Shown here: positions 1 to 8,943 of the stretch, piece by piece | How positions within the stretch are numbered: position 1 is the stretch's first letter | How the letters are laid out: each line of letters begins with the position of its first letter | Assembly (NCBI RefSeq): GCF_001513965.1 | Contig: NZ_KQ948015.1 | Coordinates: 394,211 to 458,210, forward strand | Direction of reading: 5' to 3' | DNA from: Streptomyces cellostaticus | GTDB lineage: Bacteria; Actinomycetota; Actinomycetes; Streptomycetales; Streptomycetaceae | DNA length: 64,000 nt | Notes under the pieces: generated by a model | What the model was told of the DNA's origin: nothing | Seen by the model: the letters and a program-made list of their open reading frames with translations, nothing else | Databases searched by the model: none | Translations under genes and position numbers: made by a program

Positions 1-289
1 CGGCGACGCCGGTGCGGCGGGCCAGGAACGCCCGGACGGTCTCCCCCGGCCTGCGCTCGGGCTCCTGCGGCAGATGGCCGACGGCCGCGGTCGGCGGGGA
101 CAGCCGCAGCTCGCCGTCTTCGGGCGGGGTCAGTCCGGCGAGCAGGCGCAGCAGGGTGGACTTGCCCGCGCCGTTGGCGCCGACCAGCCCGATCACGTCG
201 CCGGGCGCGACGACGAGGTCGAGTCCGGCGAAGAGGGAGCGGTCGCCGTGGCCGGCGGCGAGGTTCTTGGCGACGAGGGTGGCAGTCAT
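1..289 (-). CDS. ABC-F type ATP-binding protein (N-terminal part, cut by window edge)
   Basis: Only the first 96 codons lie in the window; the rest runs off the left edge. The start is ATG at 289. The N-terminus is an ABC nucleotide-binding domain with Walker A GANGAGKST at residues 37-45, followed by an LTPPEDGELRL loop and HLPQEPERRPGETV, which matches the Q-loop region of ABC-F proteins (GYLPQE style). No transmembrane segment is seen. ABC-F proteins act at the ribosome, in antibiotic protection or translation factor roles, rather than in transport. This is inferred from about 95 residues, so the subfamily is uncertain. A second ABC-F gene lies at 23796. Confidence 0.75.
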   Translation of the reverse strand, partial: MTATLVAKNLAAGHGDRSLFAGLDLVVAPGDVIGLVGANGAGKSTLLRLLAGLTPPEDGELRLSPPTAAVGHLPQEPERRPGETVRAFLARRTGVA

Positions 290-338
290 CAGGACGCCGA
301 TCCTAATGCTCCCTGCACCCGGCGCTCAGCCGGGGTTT

Positions 339-1367
339 TCACCGGCGCACCGGCTCCACCAGCACACTCCCGGAGGTCCGGGCCACGACGAAGGACTCCC
401 CCTTGACCGCCTTCGGGTCCAGCAGGATGCGGTGGCGGCCGGGTTCCAGGATGCCGTCGAAGACCTCCTGGGTGTGGGTGCGGTACAGCCGGTCGAGACG
501 GTACGCGGTGACCTGCACCCGGCACGAAGAGGTCACCTCGATGCCCGCCTCGCCGTCGGCGGCCACCAGTCCGGTCAGCCGGCGCTGCCCGAGCGGGCTG
601 CGGTCGAGGGCGTGCTCGATCTGCGCGACGAGCAGCGGCACGATCGGGGCGAGGCCGTCCACGTAGGCGACCTCGACCCCGGCCTGCTCGAACGCCTTCC
701 GTACGGCGGCCCGTTCAGCCTCGCCGATGGCCCGCCCGAAGGCGACCGCGCCGTAGCCGCGCAGTTCCTCGGCGGGGACGGCACGGGCGTCCTGGGTGAT
801 GTCGGCGCCTATGCCGATGGTGCGCAGTGCGGCGGCCAGTCTGGCGAGGACGGCGACGCGGGCGCCGATCAGCAGCACCCGGCGGCGGGGCGCGGGCGGG
901 CCTTCGGTGTCCTCGATCAGGGCGGCCAGCGCGGCCCGGTACTCGGGCCCGTGGAAGCGGAGCGGGCCTATGCCGTGGTAGCCGTTGAGTTCCAGGTCGG
1001 CGTGTTCGTCGGTCTGCCAGGCGAAGTCCCGCCAGATGTAGTCGTCGCCGTCCCGCTCGATGACGGCGGTGACCGCGCCGCAGGCCAGGTCCGCGCACTC
1101 GGGGCAGCCGTAGATCACGAACCGGCCGTCCGGCAGCGGCGGCCGGGCCTCGAGGAGCAGGCTGCGCACCTGTGCGGTGAAGATGGCGGGCGGGATGTCG
1201 GAGGCGAGCGGAGAGACGGCGTCCAGGTCGGAGAGCTGGAACAGCAGGGGGCGGCCGTCGACGATGAAGTCCACGAAGTCGCGGTGGACCTGGTAGCCGC
1301 CGTCGGCGAGGACACCGCCGGCGCGTGTCGCCGGTGCCAGGCCGAAGGTCGCGTATGCGGCAGACAT
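339..1367 (-). CDS. conserved protein of unknown function
   Basis: 342 residues from ATG 1367 to TGA 339. There is no Shine-Dalgarno; a GATACT -10-like box sits 6 nt upstream, so the mRNA is probably leaderless. The N-terminal half contains YGCPECADLACGAVTAVIER, with two cysteines spaced CxxC and another four residues on, followed by a tryptophan-rich stretch (IWRDFAWQTDE). The middle has RRVLLIGARVAVLARLAAAL, resembling a Rossmann beta-alpha unit. I do not recognise the family. The cysteine cluster might bind metal, but this is not established. It is divergent from the D-amino-acid oxidase gene, 66 bp apart. Confidence 0.7.
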   Translation of the reverse strand: MSAAYATFGLAPATRAGGVLADGGYQVHRDFVDFIVDGRPLLFQLSDLDAVSPLASDIPPAIFTAQVRSLLLEARPPLPDGRFVIYGCPECADLACGAVTAVIERDGDDYIWRDFAWQTDEHADLELNGYHGIGPLRFHGPEYRAALAALIEDTEGPPAPRRRVLLIGARVAVLARLAAALRTIGIGADITQDARAVPAEELRGYGAVAFGRAIGEAERAAVRKAFEQAGVEVAYVDGLAPIVPLLVAQIEHALDRSPLGQRRLTGLVAADGEAGIEVTSSCRVQVTAYRLDRLYRTHTQEVFDGILEPGRHRILLDPKAVKGESFVVARTSGSVLVEPVRR

Positions 1368-1373
1368 GCTGTG

Positions 1374-1379
1374 AGTATC
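1374..1379 (-). promoter_or_regulatory. -10 box, leaderless promoter
   Basis: GATACT on the minus strand ends 6 nt before the ATG at 1367, with no Shine-Dalgarno in between. Confidence 0.4.
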
Positions 1380-1421
1380 CCCACATCGGGACGGATGTGA
1401 GCGCGGCATGACATATTCCGT

Positions 1422-1427
1422 TAGCGT
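1422..1427 (+). promoter_or_regulatory. -10 box, leaderless promoter
   Basis: TAGCGT ends 6 nt before the GTG start at 1434, which has no Shine-Dalgarno. Confidence 0.45.
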
Positions 1428-1433
1428 CCTGGC

Positions 1434-2372
1434 GTGGAGCGCGAGTCGAGTGACACGGTGATCGTGGTCGGTGGCGGGGTCGTCGGGCTGACGACGGCCG
1501 TGGCCCTGGCCGAGTCCGGGCGGCGGGTACGGGTGTGGGCGCGGGAGCCCGCCGAACACACGACCTCGGCGGTCGCGGGCGGGCTGTGGTGGCCGTACCG
1601 GATCGAGCCCGAACCGCTGGTGGGTGCGTGGGCGCTGGAATCCCTCGGTGTGTACGAGGAGTTGGCGACCTGCCCCGAGGAGACGGGCGTACGCCTGGTC
1701 GAGGGCGTACACGAGGGGACACGGCTGGACGAGCTGGGTGAGTGGGCGGGCCGGGTACCGGGGCTGCGGGCGGTGGCCGGCGGGCTGGCGGCGCGGCTGC
1801 CGGTGATCGACATGCCGGTCCATCTGGCGTGGCTGCGGGAGCGGTTCGCGAAGGCGGGAGGCACCGTCGAGGAGCGGGAGGTGACGGACCTGGCCGCCGT
1901 GCCCGCCGGTGTCGTGGTCAACTGCAGCGGGCTCGGGGCGCGGTCGCTGGTGCCGGATCCGGCGGTGCATCCGGTGCGCGGACAGCTTGTCGTGGTGGAG
2001 AACCCGGGGATCACGACCTGGTACACCTCCGTCGGCCACACCAGCGACACCTCCACCTACTTCATCCCCCAGCCGGGCGGCCTGCTGCTGGGCGGTACGG
2101 CGGAGGACGACGCCTGGTCCCTGGAGCCGGATCCCGCCACGGCCGCGGCGATCGTCGCGCGGTGCGCGGCCGTCCGGCCGGAGATCGCCGGGGCGCGGGT
2201 GCTGGCGCACCGGGTGGGGCTCAGGCCCGCCCGGCCTGCCGTACGGCTGGAACGACAGCTGCTGCCGGACGGGCGGGTGCTGGTGCACAACTACGGGCAC
2301 GGCGGGGCCGGGGTCACGGTGGCCTGGGGCTGCGCCCGAACGGCGGCCGGGCTGGCTCACCCGGCCGCCTGA
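1434..2372 (+). CDS. FAD-dependent D-amino-acid oxidase
   Basis: 312 residues. The N-terminal dinucleotide-binding motif VGGGVVG (residues 12-18), the following GLWWPYRIEP and the C-terminal NYGHGGAGVTVAWGCA are typical of DAAO/D-aspartate oxidase flavoproteins. These oxidatively deaminate D-amino acids to 2-oxo acids, ammonia and H2O2. No signal peptide is present, so it is cytosolic. The start is GTG 1434, supported by a TAGCGT -10 box 6 nt upstream (leaderless). It ends 4 bp before the convergent S15 peptidase gene. Substrate preference (neutral versus acidic D-amino acids) cannot be told from the sequence. Confidence 0.85.
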   Translation: MERESSDTVIVVGGGVVGLTTAVALAESGRRVRVWAREPAEHTTSAVAGGLWWPYRIEPEPLVGAWALESLGVYEELATCPEETGVRLVEGVHEGTRLDELGEWAGRVPGLRAVAGGLAARLPVIDMPVHLAWLRERFAKAGGTVEEREVTDLAAVPAGVVVNCSGLGARSLVPDPAVHPVRGQLVVVENPGITTWYTSVGHTSDTSTYFIPQPGGLLLGGTAEDDAWSLEPDPATAAAIVARCAAVRPEIAGARVLAHRVGLRPARPAVRLERQLLPDGRVLVHNYGHGGAGVTVAWGCARTAAGLAHPAA

Positions 2373-2376
2373 GCGG

Positions 2377-4341
2377 TCAGCTCGCGGGGATGTGCCGGAC
2401 GGCACGCGGTGCGCGGACGCCGTCCAGGGCCTTCGCCTCGGGAGCGGCCGACGTGCTGCCGGACGTGGCCCGGGCGAACGCCGCGGCGCCGCCGACCAGC
2501 GGGATCCTGGCCGTCGTACGGGACAGGTCCAGGGTGAGGGTCGGCTTGGTGGACGGCGGGTCGATGAGGTCCTTGTCCGTGCCGGCGACGATCAGCGCCA
2601 GGCGGTGGCCCTTGGGGATGACGTGGTCGGTGGCCGCCAGGGACAGGGTCATCGTGTACGCCGTGCCCGGGGTCAGCGGGACGCCGTGGTCGAGCGAGGC
2701 GTAGTGGCCGAGGTCGGCCCAGCCGCGGCTGAGCACCGTGTCGTCGACGGCGGTCGTCTTCGCCTTGGTGTTCTTGAAGCAGGCGCTGTCCCCGGCCGTG
2801 CTCTCGCCCCAGCAACTGCGGTCGGTGAGGGTGGTGATCCCCTCGGCGCCGTCGGCGTAGTCGCGGATGGTGTCCGGGCCGAGGTCCACCAGGACGGCGG
2901 ACAGGTGGGCCGAGGAGGTGGTGGGTGTGGCGGTCACGGTCACCGTGGAGGAGCCGGACAGGCGCAGGTCGCGGGTGAGGGGCGCGGTGATGAAGCCGGC
3001 CTTCTCCGGGGTGGGGGTGGTGAGGTGGGCCGCCCAGTCGGTCTCGCTCAGCTTCGGGTCGTCGGTGAAGGTCTCGGTGCCGGTGGCCGGGCCGAGACCG
3101 AGGGTGCCGACGCCGGGAGTGGTACCGGGGGCCGGGCGGAGCGTGGTGGACCGGGTGCCGTGCGGCGGCCAGACCTTGGAGGTGACCCACTGGTCGGGGT
3201 GGCGTTCGATGTCGGCCATCGGCTCGCGGTCGATACCGTTGTCGTAGCCGAGGAGCTCGTGGTCGAACCAGCGGTGCAGGGTGTCGACCCAGGCGCCGCG
3301 CCGGTAGTCGAAGGGGTCGACGTGCCCGGTCTGGGAGAGCCAGATCTTGCGCTCGACACCGTGCTGGGCGAGGGCGTCCCACCACTGGCCGAAGTGCTTG
3401 GTACGCACGTTGAGGTCCTGCATACCGTGCACGAGGAACACGCTGGCCCGCACCTTGGCCGCGTCCGTGACGTAGTTCCGCTCGGTCCACAGCGGGGTCC
3501 AGTCCCCGGTGCGCGGGCTGCCGTCGGCGAGTTTCTTGTGTTCGGCCGCGCAGTGGGCCGCGGCGTCGCCGCTCTCGACGTAGCCGGCCAGCTGGTCGGG
3601 GCCGCCGTCGTACAGCGGGGCGCCCTGGGCGAAGTAGTAGTCGTACCAGGAGGAGATGCCGCTGATCGGGACGATCGTCTTCAGGCCCTTGACGCCGGTG
3701 GCCGCGACGCCGTTGGCGATCGTGCCGTCCCAGCTCTTGCCGATCATGCCGGTTCTGCCGTTGGTCCAGCTCGCCTTGACGGTTCTGGTGCCGGTCCGGG
3801 TCGTGTAGGCCGTGGCGCGGCCGTTCAGCCAGTCGACGACCGCCTTCGCGGACTGGATGTCGGAGCGGCCGCCGACGTCGACGCAGCCGTCGGAGCGGTT
3901 GGTACCGGCCAGGTCGACGCCGACGAAGGCGTAGCCGCGGGGCACGAAGTAGTTGTCGTAGAACAGCGGCATCCGGACGACGTGGCCGTGCGCGTCGTAC
4001 GTCTTCTTCTGGCTCTCGTTGCCGCGGCCGCAGCAGGAGTAGTACGGGCTGGCGTCCATGATGACCGGCACCTTGCGGCCCTGGCGGGCCGGTTCGGCGG
4101 GCCGGACGATGTCGGCGGCGACGCGGTCGGTCTTCCCGTCGCCGTCGCCGTCGAGGCCGGTGTCCACCCAGACCGCCTCGCGGACGGCGTGTGCGTAGGA
4201 GTAGACGGGCCGGCTCTCACGGGGTGGCGCGGCATGCGCGGCAGCAGGGGTGAGGAAGGCGGCCGTCAGGGCTGTGACGGCCGCGGTCGCGAGCGTTCTC
4301 CAGATCGTGAAGCGCGTGCGTATCGGTGTGCTTATCGGCAT
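2377..4341 (-). CDS. secreted Xaa-Pro dipeptidyl-peptidase (S15 family)
   Basis: 654 residues. An N-terminal signal peptide (positively charged start, hydrophobic core around 16-31, AHA cleavage site near 37) indicates export. The alpha/beta-hydrolase core carries the nucleophile motif GKSWDG, with the family-typical ASPYYSCCGRGNESQ upstream. QTGHVDPFDYR supplies the probable catalytic His. The C-terminal third is the beta-rich X-Pro dipeptidyl-peptidase domain. It should release X-Pro dipeptides from peptide N-termini outside the cell. It is divergent from the M1 metallopeptidase at 4525, so two exported peptidases share a 183-bp promoter region. Confidence 0.85.
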   Translation of the reverse strand: MPISTPIRTRFTIWRTLATAAVTALTAAFLTPAAAHAAPPRESRPVYSYAHAVREAVWVDTGLDGDGDGKTDRVAADIVRPAEPARQGRKVPVIMDASPYYSCCGRGNESQKKTYDAHGHVVRMPLFYDNYFVPRGYAFVGVDLAGTNRSDGCVDVGGRSDIQSAKAVVDWLNGRATAYTTRTGTRTVKASWTNGRTGMIGKSWDGTIANGVAATGVKGLKTIVPISGISSWYDYYFAQGAPLYDGGPDQLAGYVESGDAAAHCAAEHKKLADGSPRTGDWTPLWTERNYVTDAAKVRASVFLVHGMQDLNVRTKHFGQWWDALAQHGVERKIWLSQTGHVDPFDYRRGAWVDTLHRWFDHELLGYDNGIDREPMADIERHPDQWVTSKVWPPHGTRSTTLRPAPGTTPGVGTLGLGPATGTETFTDDPKLSETDWAAHLTTPTPEKAGFITAPLTRDLRLSGSSTVTVTATPTTSSAHLSAVLVDLGPDTIRDYADGAEGITTLTDRSCWGESTAGDSACFKNTKAKTTAVDDTVLSRGWADLGHYASLDHGVPLTPGTAYTMTLSLAATDHVIPKGHRLALIVAGTDKDLIDPPSTKPTLTLDLSRTTARIPLVGGAAAFARATSGSTSAAPEAKALDGVRAPRAVRHIPAS

Positions 4342-4481
4342 GCGCGGACGGTACCCCGGTCAACTCCCGTGCAGAAGAGGACAGCTGAGAGCATCGAAGA
4401 GCCTCACGTGGCGCGTGACGGCTGAATGGCGATCGTGTGACAGGAGGGGCCATGGACAGGTCAGCGGCCACAGGGACTGAA

Positions 4482-4487
4482 TAGGCT
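4482..4487 (+). promoter_or_regulatory. -10 box for the M1 peptidase gene
   Basis: TAGGCT lies about 37 bp before the GTG at 4525. A GGAG ribosome-binding site occurs between them (4516-4519), so this transcript would have a leader, unlike many neighbours. Confidence 0.35.
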
Positions 4488-4524
4488 CCGAACAGACTTC
4501 CTGTCCCGACGACTTGGAGCTGAC

Positions 4525-6018
4525 GTGCACCGCAGAATCATCGCGCCGGGCGCACTCGCGGCGGCCTCCCTCCTGCTGGCGATCCCGGCATCGGCCGCGA
4601 GTTACACCCCCGGCGCGCCGGGCATCGGCGACCCCTACTACCCCGACTACGGCAACGGTGGCTACGACGTCTCGCACTACGACCTGAGGCTGCAGTACCA
4701 GCCGAAGACGGACGAGTTGCAGGGCACGGCCACCGTCCTGGCGAAGACCACGCAGGACCTGTCCAGCTTCGACCTGGACTTCCTGCTGGACGTGAGCGAG
4801 GTGCGGGTCAACGGCGCCAAGGCGTCCTTCACGACGTCCGGCCCGCACGAACTGGTGATCACCCCGAAGACACCGCTCGCCAAGGGTACGCCGGTCACCG
4901 TAGTCGTCCGCTACAGCGGAGTGCCGTCGACGAAGAGCGCCCCCGGTTTCAACACCTGGCACCGCACGCCCGACGGCGCGGTGGCCGCGGACGAGCCCGA
5001 GGCCGCCTGGTGGTGGTTCCCGAGCAACGACCACCCGAGCGACAAGGCCACCTACGACGTGTCGGTGGCCGTCCCGGACGGCACCCAGGCCATCTCCAAC
5101 GGCACGCTCCAGTCGACCAGTTCGAAGCTGGGCTGGACCCGCTACAACTGGCGGCAGAACAAGCCCCAGGCGACCTATCTGGCCACCCTTGCGGTCGGGA
5201 AGTTCGACATCACCACCAGCACCTCCGAGGGCGGGGTGCCGGTCATCAACGCCTACAGCAAGGATCTCGGCGACAACGACGGAGCCGCACGGGCGAGCGT
5301 GGAGCGCACCGGGGAGATCGTGGACTGGCTGAGCGGCTACTTCGGGCCGTATCCGTTCAGCTCGGCCGGCGGCTATGTCCCCAACACCACCACCGGGTAC
5401 GCGCTGGAGACGCAGACGCGTGTCTACTACAGCCCGAAGCAGTTCGCGAACGGCTCCAACACCTCGGTGGTCGTGCACGAGCTGGCCCACCAGTGGTACG
5501 GCGACGACGTGTCGCTGAAGGGCTGGAAGGACATCTGGATCAACGAGGGCTTCGCGCGGTACGCGCAGTGGCTGTGGTCCGAGCACGAGGGCGAGGGCAC
5601 CACCCGGGAACTCGCCGACTACGTGTACAACTCCCACCCGTCCGGCGACGCGTTCTGGACGGTCAAGCCCGGCGACCCGGGCCCGGACGGCCAGTTCGAC
5701 CTCCCCGTCTACGACCGGGGTGCGCTCGCCATCCAGGCGCTGCGCAACGAGATCGGTGACGATGCGTTCTTCGCCCTCCTGAAGGGCTGGCCGAAGGACC
5801 ACGCGTACGGCAACGCCTCGGTGGCCGACTTCCAGAAGTACGCCGAGCAGGTCTCCGGCAAGCCGCTGGCCGCGCTGTTCGACACCTGGCTGTTCCAGCC
5901 GTCGAAGCCGGCCGCGCCCGCGGCCCGCGCGGCGTCCCTCGCGAAGGCGGGTACGGCCGTCGGCCGGCCGAAGTCGTGGAAGAAGATCGAGGCGACGAAC
6001 GACGTGCACGGGCACTGA
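4525..6018 (+). CDS. secreted M1-family metallopeptidase
   Basis: 497 residues. The signal peptide is MHRRIIAPGALAAASLLLAI followed by a PASA cleavage region near residue 25. The zinc site is complete: HELAH at 318-322 and the third ligand Glu341 in INEGFA, giving HExxH-x18-E. It is much shorter than PepN (about 850 residues), lacking the C-terminal alpha-helical domain, as is common for exported actinobacterial M1 enzymes. The start is GTG 4525 with GGAG 5 nt upstream. It cleaves N-terminal amino acids or dipeptides from extracellular peptides, probably together with the divergent S15 enzyme. Confidence 0.9.
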   Translation: MHRRIIAPGALAAASLLLAIPASAASYTPGAPGIGDPYYPDYGNGGYDVSHYDLRLQYQPKTDELQGTATVLAKTTQDLSSFDLDFLLDVSEVRVNGAKASFTTSGPHELVITPKTPLAKGTPVTVVVRYSGVPSTKSAPGFNTWHRTPDGAVAADEPEAAWWWFPSNDHPSDKATYDVSVAVPDGTQAISNGTLQSTSSKLGWTRYNWRQNKPQATYLATLAVGKFDITTSTSEGGVPVINAYSKDLGDNDGAARASVERTGEIVDWLSGYFGPYPFSSAGGYVPNTTTGYALETQTRVYYSPKQFANGSNTSVVVHELAHQWYGDDVSLKGWKDIWINEGFARYAQWLWSEHEGEGTTRELADYVYNSHPSGDAFWTVKPGDPGPDGQFDLPVYDRGALAIQALRNEIGDDAFFALLKGWPKDHAYGNASVADFQKYAEQVSGKPLAALFDTWLFQPSKPAAPAARAASLAKAGTAVGRPKSWKKIEATNDVHGH

Positions 6019-6031
6019 TGCCCCAGGGGCC

Positions 6032-6949
6032 TCAGGGTCTCGTCCGGTCCGCCTGCTCGAGCAGTTCGTCCCGGTCTATCGCCCCCGCGCGGGTGGCCGG
6101 GACTGTGCAGGCGTACGCCCCGGCGACCGCGCCGTACAGGGCGCACCGCAGGGGCGGCTCGCCGGTGAGGCGGCCGTAGAGGAACGCGGCGGCGAAGGCG
6201 TCGCCCGCGCCGTTGGAGTCGACCACCGGCGCGGGCGGGGCCACCGCAGGGATCCGGGTCAGCTCGCCGTCCGCCAGCAGATACGCGCCCTCGGCGCCCG
6301 CGGTGGCGACGACGGCCTCGGCCCGGCCCCGCTCGGCGATGCGCCGCATGGTGTGCTCGGGGTCGGTCAGTGCGGCCGCGGAGAGGAAGACGACGTCGGC
6401 CGCGAGCGCGAACGGCTCGTGGTACGGGTTCTCGCCGTCCCAGTCGTGCAGGTCCGTGGAGAGGGGTACGCCCGTCTCGATCAGCACCGGCAGGGCGTGG
6501 GAGCACGGCTGGGTGATGGTCACGTGGATGTGCCGGCCCGCCGCGGCCAGTCTGCGCAGCGTCTCCTCGGGGAAGCGGTCGTCGGGGTGGGCGCGGCTGG
6601 TGTCGTAGAGGGACAGCCGCCGGCCGTCCGGGCCTACGAGGTTGACCGCGCGCTTGGTCCCGGCGGGTTGCGGGAGTGCGGTGAGCCCGATGCCCCGCTC
6701 CCGGTGCAGGGCGCGGACGAGGTCGCCCTCGGGGTCGTCGCCGAGCAGGTCGAGGTGGTGGGTGCGCAGGCCGAGCGCGGCCAGGCCCAGCGCGACGAAG
6801 TCGCCGGTCTGCCCGGCGCGGGTGCGGATCCCGGAGTCGATGTGGTAGCTGTCGGCGTACGGGAGCGGCAGCTCGGGGACGTACACGATCGTGTCGACCC
6901 CGGCTCCGCCCAGTACCAGAACGTCGATCGCACCCTCTTGTGCCGTCAT
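6032..6949 (-). CDS. PfkB-family carbohydrate/nucleoside kinase
   Basis: 305 residues. The ribokinase fold is shown by the N-terminal VLVLGGAGVDTIVYVPELP and by the C-terminal PfkB signature DSNGAGDAFAAAFL (about 244-257), where the Asp of GAGD is the catalytic base and GAG forms the anion hole. The start ATG (6949) overlaps the stop of the macro-domain gene by 4 bp (ATGA), so the two are translationally coupled. The substrate is unknown. Ribose, a nucleoside or another furanose is plausible because the partner is an ADP-ribose-binding type domain, but that is inference. Confidence 0.85.
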   Translation of the reverse strand: MTAQEGAIDVLVLGGAGVDTIVYVPELPLPYADSYHIDSGIRTRAGQTGDFVALGLAALGLRTHHLDLLGDDPEGDLVRALHRERGIGLTALPQPAGTKRAVNLVGPDGRRLSLYDTSRAHPDDRFPEETLRRLAAAGRHIHVTITQPCSHALPVLIETGVPLSTDLHDWDGENPYHEPFALAADVVFLSAAALTDPEHTMRRIAERGRAEAVVATAGAEGAYLLADGELTRIPAVAPPAPVVDSNGAGDAFAAAFLYGRLTGEPPLRCALYGAVAGAYACTVPATRAGAIDRDELLEQADRTRP

Positions 6950-7434
6950 CCGGCGCCCTCCCCGTGGTCGTAGACCGTCACCGCGATGCCACGCTTCACC
7001 AGTCGCTCGGTGATGAGCGGCTCTATGCGGGACCACTTGCCGCCCGCCAGACCGCAGCCTATGCGGGGCAGGTGCACCGACGCGCCGAGTTCGATCACTT
7101 CGCCGGCGAGGCGGCCGAGGGCGGTGTCGATGGCCTCGTAGCGGACGGGGACGCCCTTGCTGCCGGTCCGGATGCCGCGCTGGCCGACCATGCTGGCCAC
7201 CCACACATAGGGGTCGACCTTGACGAGTTGGACCGCGCCCAGGCCGAAGTCGTTCCTGGCGCGGTCGCGGTGCCACGCCCGGTATGCCGCCTCGGGCTCC
7301 GGCCAGCGCCGCGAGAGCGCCAGGACGAAGCCCTTCCCCCAGCCCCCGATGTCGTTGCAGACATGGGCGATCACCTTGACGCCCTTGACCGACGGAACGG
7401 TGGCGTCACCTCGGACATACCTGATCTCCGACAT
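6946..7434 (-). CDS. macro-domain protein (Appr-1''-p processing family)
   Basis: 162 residues, a single-domain macro protein. The N-terminal strand and loop (IRYVRGDATVP), the GxG-rich loop VIAHVCNDIGGWGKGFV and the second ligand loop PRIGCGLAGGKW match Poa1p/YmdB-like macro domains. These bind ADP-ribose and hydrolyse ADP-ribose-1''-phosphate or ADP-ribosyl esters. The start ATG 7434 has no Shine-Dalgarno; a TACGGT box 6 nt upstream suggests a leaderless mRNA. It is followed by the coupled PfkB kinase, and the upstream permease ends 42 bp away on the same strand. Confidence 0.85.
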   Translation of the reverse strand: MSEIRYVRGDATVPSVKGVKVIAHVCNDIGGWGKGFVLALSRRWPEPEAAYRAWHRDRARNDFGLGAVQLVKVDPYVWVASMVGQRGIRTGSKGVPVRYEAIDTALGRLAGEVIELGASVHLPRIGCGLAGGKWSRIEPLITERLVKRGIAVTVYDHGEGAG

Positions 7435-7440
7435 GACGCC

Positions 7441-7446
7441 ACCGTA
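7441..7446 (-). promoter_or_regulatory. -10 box, leaderless promoter of macro/kinase pair
   Basis: TACGGT on the minus strand lies 6 nt before the ATG at 7434. The palindrome at 7453-7467 sits just upstream, overlapping the spacer/-35 region. Confidence 0.45.
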
Positions 7447-7452
7447 GGCGCT

Positions 7453-7467
7453 GCCACTGACAGTGGC
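7453..7467. promoter_or_regulatory. 15-bp perfect palindrome, candidate operator
   Basis: GCCACTG-A-CAGTGGC is a perfect inverted repeat with 7-bp arms. It lies 9 bp after the permease stop and immediately upstream of the -10 box of the macro-domain gene. It may be an operator controlling the macro/kinase pair. A transcription-pause hairpin for the permease is the alternative. Confidence 0.4.
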
Positions 7468-7476
7468 CTTGAGCTG

Positions 7477-8943
7477 CTACTTCGTCAGCTGCGACAGTTC
7501 CTCGTCGGCCTCGCGGGAGACCCGGCGACGCACCCCGAACCAGCCGCCGACCAGCAGCAGGGCGATCACCGGGATGAGCAGCAGGGTCTTGCGGCCGACC
7601 TCGGGGTCGTTCCACATCATGCCGAGGCAGACCAGCAGGAAGACGATCGTCGCGATCTCCGTGACGGGGCTGAACTTCAGCTGGAAGTGCGGCCGGGTCA
7701 CCAGGCCCGCGCGGGCCCGGCGGACGAAGACCAGGTGGCAGATCATGATGATCACCCAGGTGCTGATGATGCCGAGGGAGGCGACGTTCAGCACGATCTC
7801 GAAGGCCTGGCTGGGCATCAGGTAGTTCAGGCCGACGCCGAGCACGCAGACCGCGCAGGTCAGCAGGATGCCGCCGTAGGGGACCTGGCTGCGGTTCATG
7901 CGCGCGGTGAACTTGGGGGCGGAGCCCGCCATGGCCATCGAGCGCAGGATGCGGCCGGTGGAGTAGAGGCCGGAGTTCAGCGAGGACATCGCGGCGGTCA
8001 GCACGACCAGGTTCATCACGTCACCGGCCGCCGGGACGCCGATCTTCGACAGGACCGTGACGAACGGGCTCTGGTCGGCGGAGTACACCGAGCCGGGCAG
8101 CAGCAGGGCGAGCAGCACGACGGAGCCGACGTAGAACAGGCCCACGCGCCACATGATCGAGTTCACCGCGCGCGGGACGATCTTCTCCGGCTCGGCGGTC
8201 TCGCCGGCGGCGACGCCGACCAGCTCCAGGGCGGCGTACGCGAAGATCACGCCCTGCATGACCAGGACGACCGGCATCATGCCGTGCGGGAAGACGCCGC
8301 CGTGGTCGGTGACGACGCTCAGGCCCGGCTTCTGGCCGCCGACCTCGTGCTGGGTGGCGAGCAGGAAGATACCGACGAACATGAAGCTCACCAGGGTGGC
8401 GACCTTGATGATCGCGAACCAGAACTCCATCTCGCCGAAGATCTTCACCGAGATCAGGTTCACGGCGAGGACCACCGCGAGGGCGATCAGCGCCAGCACC
8501 CACTGCGGGATGGACGTGAACATGCTCCAGTAGTGCGTGTAGAGCGCGATCGCGGTGATGTCGGCGATGCCGGTGGTCGACCAGTTCAGGAAGTACATCC
8601 AGCCGGCGACGTAGGCGCCCTTCTCGCCGAGGAACTCGCGCGCGTACGACACGAAGGAGCCGGAGGAGGGGCGGTAGAGGACCAGCTCGCCCAGGGCCCG
8701 GACGACGAAGAAGGCGAAGACGCCGCAGACCAGGTAGGCCAGGGCGAGCGCCGGGCCCGCGTTGTGCAGGCGGCCGCCGGCGCCCAGGAAGAGGCCGGTG
8801 CCGATGGCGCCGCCGATGGCGATCATGTTGACGTGGCGGGCCTTGAGGTCCTTGCTGTAGCCGGCGTCGCCCGCGTCCGCGGGCGTCTGGGCCGCCTGGG
8901 GATGGGCGGCGGCCGGTGCCGACTGCACTGCGTCCTTGCTCAC
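7477..8943 (-). CDS. ansP: amino-acid permease, L-asparagine (AnsP)-like
   Basis: 488 residues from GTG 8943; AGGAAG about 11 nt upstream supports this start over more distal in-frame codons. The N-terminal consensus of the APC family is clear: GYSKDLKARHVNMIAIGGAI, then GTGLFLGAGGRL, RALGELVLYRPSSGSFVSYA and GWMYFLNW. From memory these match AnsP asparagine permeases more closely than GabP or CycA. About 12 hydrophobic segments follow. It is a proton-coupled uptake system in the cytoplasmic membrane. A 441-bp regulatory region separates it from the divergent beta-propeller gene. Substrate assignment is by family resemblance only. Confidence 0.75.
   Translation of the reverse strand: MSKDAVQSAPAAAHPQAAQTPADAGDAGYSKDLKARHVNMIAIGGAIGTGLFLGAGGRLHNAGPALALAYLVCGVFAFFVVRALGELVLYRPSSGSFVSYAREFLGEKGAYVAGWMYFLNWSTTGIADITAIALYTHYWSMFTSIPQWVLALIALAVVLAVNLISVKIFGEMEFWFAIIKVATLVSFMFVGIFLLATQHEVGGQKPGLSVVTDHGGVFPHGMMPVVLVMQGVIFAYAALELVGVAAGETAEPEKIVPRAVNSIMWRVGLFYVGSVVLLALLLPGSVYSADQSPFVTVLSKIGVPAAGDVMNLVVLTAAMSSLNSGLYSTGRILRSMAMAGSAPKFTARMNRSQVPYGGILLTCAVCVLGVGLNYLMPSQAFEIVLNVASLGIISTWVIIMICHLVFVRRARAGLVTRPHFQLKFSPVTEIATIVFLLVCLGMMWNDPEVGRKTLLLIPVIALLLVGGWFGVRRRVSREADEELSQLTK

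Noticed and set aside
1909..4425. 838-codon open frame on the plus strand
   Set aside because: It runs antisense to the S15 peptidase and out of frame with the oxidase, has no start signal and a composition set by GC skew; it is a shadow frame.
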